From: Chimonanthus salicifolius
Taxonomy: Eukaryota; Streptophyta; Magnoliopsida; Laurales; Calycanthaceae
Length of the DNA stretch: 64,000 nucleotides
Assembly: GCA_013350335.1 (NCBI GenBank)
Contig: CM023535.1
Coordinates: 35,620,991 to 35,684,990, forward strand
Direction: 5' to 3'
Each line of letters opens with the position of its first letter. Position 1 is the first letter of the stretch. This document shows positions 60,163-64,000 of this stretch, in pieces. Under the pieces are notes generated by a model. That model ran no database searches. It had not been told where the DNA came from and saw nothing but the letters and a program-made list of their open reading frames with translations. The position numbers were made by a program, and so were the translations under genes.

Positions 60163-62840
60163 TGGGGCTTATATGCACAATAGTGAATACTGAAGTCGCT
60201 GGACTCAGATTTGAGTTCAACTATTTGGTACTCGATATGACAGAGTACAATATTATCTTCAGCGTGGACTGGTTGGTTAGTTTTCAGGCCAACATTGATT
60301 GCTATCGCCGCAGGGTGACATTTTGGTCACCCAAGGGAAAACAACTTGTGGTACGTACGGACAAATAAAGCAGACTGCATGATGGGTTGAATCATCTGGT
60401 ATTGAACAATATCCAAATCAACAAGGCACCGGTGGCTGAACTTCCGGACATAGTAAAAGACTATGCGAACGTATTTCCAAAAGAACTCCCTAGTTTGCCT
60501 CCTATGAGGGAGATTAATTTTGAAATCAAGTTGTATCCTAGCACTTCACCTGTGTCATTACCACACTGCCGGATGGCACTAGCAGAGATGTCCGAGCTAA
60601 AGAAGCAGATTGATGAACTTGCTCAGACCAGGTTGCATTCAGAACAGTACATCGGCTTGGGGAGCTCCGGTTTTATTTGTGAAGAAGAAAGATGGTTCAC
60701 TCCGTATGTGTGTGGATTACCGAAAACTGAACTAGCTGACGGTCAGAAACAAGTACCCTCTACCCAGGATCGATGATCTATTTGATCAACTTAGAGTTTC
60801 CAGTGATTTCTCTAAGATTGACCTGATGTCCGGATACCACCAAATCCGGGTTAGGGAGGAGGACATAGAAAAGACAGCCTTCAGAACGCGGTATGGACTA
60901 TATGAGTTTATAGTCATGCCGTTTGGACTCACCAATGCACTGGCTGTGTTCATAGATTTAATGAACAGAATCTTTCGTCCTTACTTGGACCAATTTGTCA
61001 TTGTATTTATTGATGACATTTTGGTTTATTCCAAAGCTCAGGAAAAACATGTTGAGCACCTGAGGATAGTTCTGGACACTTTGAGAAAAAACAAGTTATA
61101 TGCCAAAGCCAATAAATGTGAATTCTGGCTACCCAAGGTTAATTTTCTGGGGCATGTTATATCAGAAGAAGGTATAGCAGTGGATCCGGCTAAAGTGGCG
61201 GCAGTGGGAGAATGGAAAGTGCCAAAGAATGTAACCGAGATCCGTAGCTTCTTGGGATTGGCTTGTTATTACAAAAAAATTATTATGGACTTCTCCAAAA
61301 TTGCATCTCCACTGACCCGACTCACTCAGAAAGGAGTTAAATTTGAATGGTCAGACGTGTGTAACCGGAGATTTGAAGAGCTGAAGAAGAGACTTACAAC
61401 TGTACCTATCTTAATTTTGCCGGAAAGAGGCAAGGGTTATGAAGTACAATGCGATGCTTGAGGAGAAGGACTTGGATGTGTCCTCACTCAAACTCAACGT
61501 GTGGTGGCTTGTGGTTCAAGACAATTGAAAATACATGAATGCCTCTATCCTACGCATGATTTTGAACTTGCCGCAGTAGTATTCGCTCTCAAAAGCTGGA
61601 GACATTATCTATATGGCGAGAAATTTGAAGTGTTTTCAGATCATAAGAGTTTGAAGTACTTGTTTGATCAGAAAGGGCTCAACCTGAGGCAGCGCAGATG
61701 GATGGAATATCTGCAGGATTATGAGTTCGCACTTCGTTATCACCCTGGCAAGGCGAACAAGGTGGCAGATGCCCTCAGCCGCATTTCACATGCATCAGTG
61801 GCATGTTTGATCAGGACAGAATGGGAGATGCTGAATACCATACGAGAGTTCAATTTATATATCAATACCCATGGGAGTATGTACAATTTGATCATACGGT
61901 CCAACTTGGTTACCAAGATTGAACAGGAACAACGGATAGACCGGGAAGTGGAGGAGATATGGGCCAAGATGTCTACTAATGAAGTCATACCGGAATGGGA
62001 GTTACGACCAGGATATGGTCTTGTATTCCGAGGAAGGATGTATGTGCCTAAGAGCTGCAGAAAAGAGTTACTGATTGAGGCACATCAGACCAAACTCTCT
62101 ATTCATCCGGGTAACAACAAGATGTATCACGACCAGAAGAGACATTACTGGTGGCACGGACTCAAGGAGGATGAGGCAGAATTCGTGGCTCATTGCTTAA
62201 CGTGTCAGCAGGTTAAGACGGAACATCAGAAGCCACTAGGATTACTCAAACCCTTACCAGTGTCGGAATGGAACTGGGAGCACATCTCCGTGGATTTTGT
62301 GACAGGGTTGCCAAGGTCTTCAAAGGGCAATGATGCGATATGGGTCATGGTAGACCGACTGACCAAATCTACACATTTTCTTCCCATTAAGAAGACAGGC
62401 TCATCTGAGACTTTGGGTCGGCAGTATATCAGGGATATCATCAGATTGCATGGTATTCCTCGGACTATTGTGTCTGACAGAGATGGTCGATTCACCGGTA
62501 GAGTATGGCAAAGCATGCAGTCGTCCATGGGAACAAATCTACTGACTAGTACAGCATTCCATCCACATACTAATGGGCAGTCTGAGAGGACAATACAAAC
62601 ATTGGAGGATATGCTGAGAGCATGTATGCTAGATTTCAAGGGTGGATGGGAGGATCACTTGCCGTTGGTAGAATTCTCATACAACAACAGTTACCAGGCA
62701 AGCCTTCAGATGGCTCCATTTGAGGCATTATATGGTAGACCATGTAGATCACCCGTGTGCTAGACAGAGGCCGGTGAGCCTGCACTGATTGGACCTAAGT
62801 TGGTTGCAGAGACTATAGCGCAGATACAGTTGATACGGCA
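60163..62840 (+). pseudogene. Element L pol remnant: RT, RNase H, integrase
   Basis: Continues protease to integrase homology with A. Lesions: TAA 60366-60368, extra base near 60618, TAG 60733-60735, TGA 61459-61461 and TAG 62761-62763. Open parts include RT with FIDD (near 61006), RNase H, and a long integrase stretch (61501-62760) with HHCC and the DDE residues still readable. Pol is cut by LTR M before the GPY/F and chromodomain region. Some stops look like CGA or CAG to TGA or TAG transitions. Confidence 0.92.
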
Positions 62841-63232
62841 TGTAACACCTTAGATTTTCAAGTTATAAATATTTACGGTTTTTGCCATTGAAATTGTGAA
62901 TTAATGGATACGAACCTCCTTAGATGGGTAAATGTTGGGTCAATTGCTCAAATAAGACCCAACGGATGGTAGATGTGGATCAATGGAAATAAATGGATAA
63001 GAGTTATTTAATTGGGTCAGGATTGTCAATTAAGTCAAAATGCCCAATTGGGACCCAATGGGTCATGGTTAACTTGGTTGACCACCAAGTGAGTCCAAGC
63101 TTAATTAGGTTGGGGCTGATTTAAGTTGGAAATGGAATCAAATAATTGAGTTGATTCAAGTGAGTTAAATGAGTTGAATTAAAGAGGTGAGTTGAGTTAA
63201 ATGAGTTGGATGGGAAGTTATGGGGACCTTCA
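62841..63232 (+). repeat. LTR M, start only
   Basis: Begins TGTAACACCTTAG within L pol; its U3 resembles LTR D (ATTGGGACCCAATGGGTCA, TGAGTTGAATTAAA phrases). Interrupted by LTR N after 392 bases. Confidence 0.8.
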
Positions 63233-64000
63233 TGTAACACCCCGATTTTTCAAATATATAAATATTTACAAAAATGCCATTGGAATGGCAAATTAAAAAG
63301 ATATGATGGTAGATGAGAAATGGTGGGCCCATTGTTCAAATTAAGACTCAATGTGCATATTATAAGGATCAAATTTGATTAAATGGGTATTGTACATCTA
63401 ATTGGGTCAAGGTGGGTATTCGGGTCAAAGGACCCAATTGGGACCCAATGGGTCATGACGGACTTATTTGACCATTGGGTGAACCCAATTTTAATTGGGT
63501 TAGGCTAATTTAATTTGGAGTTAAATGGAGGATAAATGGGTAGGCTTGATGCAAACGTGTAAACCACATTTAAATGGGTAAACCATCCATAAATGGGTCG
63601 TGGCGCCAATTGGGTCAATGAGTTAAATGGGGACCCAATGGGGCGGGTTGACCATGTTGACCATGGTTGACAGTGTGGACCCTCAAGTGAGCTTAAAGGA
63701 TGAGTCAAATCAGGTTGAGTTGGGACTGAAATGAGTTGGATTTGAATTAAGTAATGGAGTTGACTCAAGTGCATTAAATGAATGGTATTAAATGTGGTGA
63801 GTTGGGCTAATGAGTTGGGAAGTTAAGTTGGAAACCAAAGGGACCTTGAAGTCAAGTGAGTCAAATGGGGAGGTGAGGAGTTGCCTTGGTCTCAAACACC
63901 ACCAAAGATAGGTCCCACACGTTGATGGCATGGAGTGTTTACCATGCATAAGGTTTAATGAATTGAGATAAAATCTCATGGGGAATTTGGAGGGTTTCCA
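63233..64000 (+). repeat. LTR N, start only (continues past window)
   Basis: Begins TGTAACACCCCGA and resembles the U3 of LTR A (GGGTAGGCTTGAT, GACCCAATGGG phrases). CTTCA at 63228-63232 would be the left target duplication. Whether N starts a full element is outside the window. Confidence 0.8.

Overview
The window is plant nuclear DNA made almost wholly of nested LTR retrotransposons; I see no host gene, tRNA, rRNA, CRISPR array or prokaryotic feature. The best-preserved protein is a Ty3/gypsy Gag-Pol ending in a GPY/F motif and a chromodomain-like tail. The primer binding sites match the 3' end of initiator tRNA-Met, and the LTRs are 3.1-4.3 kb, start TGTAA and end TTACA. This fits a Tekay/Del-like chromovirus group in heterochromatin. 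The species cannot be told from the sequence; a flowering plant is likely.

Nesting, youngest to oldest on the left: element A (Gag-Pol 2-4114, 3' LTR 4178-7638) sits in LTR B (7639-11013). B sits in the RT region of element C (pol remnant 11014-13721, 3' LTR 17453-21022), whose 3' end also carries solo LTR D (13717-17380, target duplication ATTTA). C sits in minus-strand LTR E (21023-23976), E in LTR F (23977-24686, 47220-47998, 52296-53103), F in minus-strand LTR J (53104-53343), and J in a diverged minus-strand LTR O (53344-53928). F also holds solo LTR G (24687-27519 and 46075-47219) and solo LTR I (47999-52295). G holds H, a tandem LTR-internal-LTR-internal-LTR element (27520-46074, target duplication GTTTT). 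On the right, minus-strand LTR K (53929-55326) is split by element L (5' LTR 55327-58453, degenerate gag-pol 58795-62840). L is cut by LTR M (62841-63232), and M by LTR N (63233 to the end). Both chains run past the window edges.

Only A has an open Gag-Pol: Gag with zinc knuckle, protease, reverse transcriptase, RNase H, integrase and chromodomain in one frame. C and L have several stops and frameshifts. H has lost gag through RNase H and keeps only broken integrase, so it would depend on proteins from a relative.

The most unusual signal is inside the LTRs. All long copies share an ordered set of modules: U3 dyads; a purine-rich stretch ending in a GTAAGT-like 5' splice site; an array of 2-8 copies of a GGTTCGGCCAT / ATGGCCGAACC hairpin (about 65 in the window); a CpG-rich block with a GGTAGG/CCTACC hairpin; tandem CCGGAG...CTCCG units and CTTGATG/CATCAAG stems in most copies; a CTAAC-containing hairpin followed by a pyrimidine tract and AG; and two U5 hairpins just before the LTR end. 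Several stems differ between copies by paired, compensating changes, which suggests selection on RNA structure. I propose that the LTR carries a structured intron of about 1.9 kb; this is inference from sequence alone.
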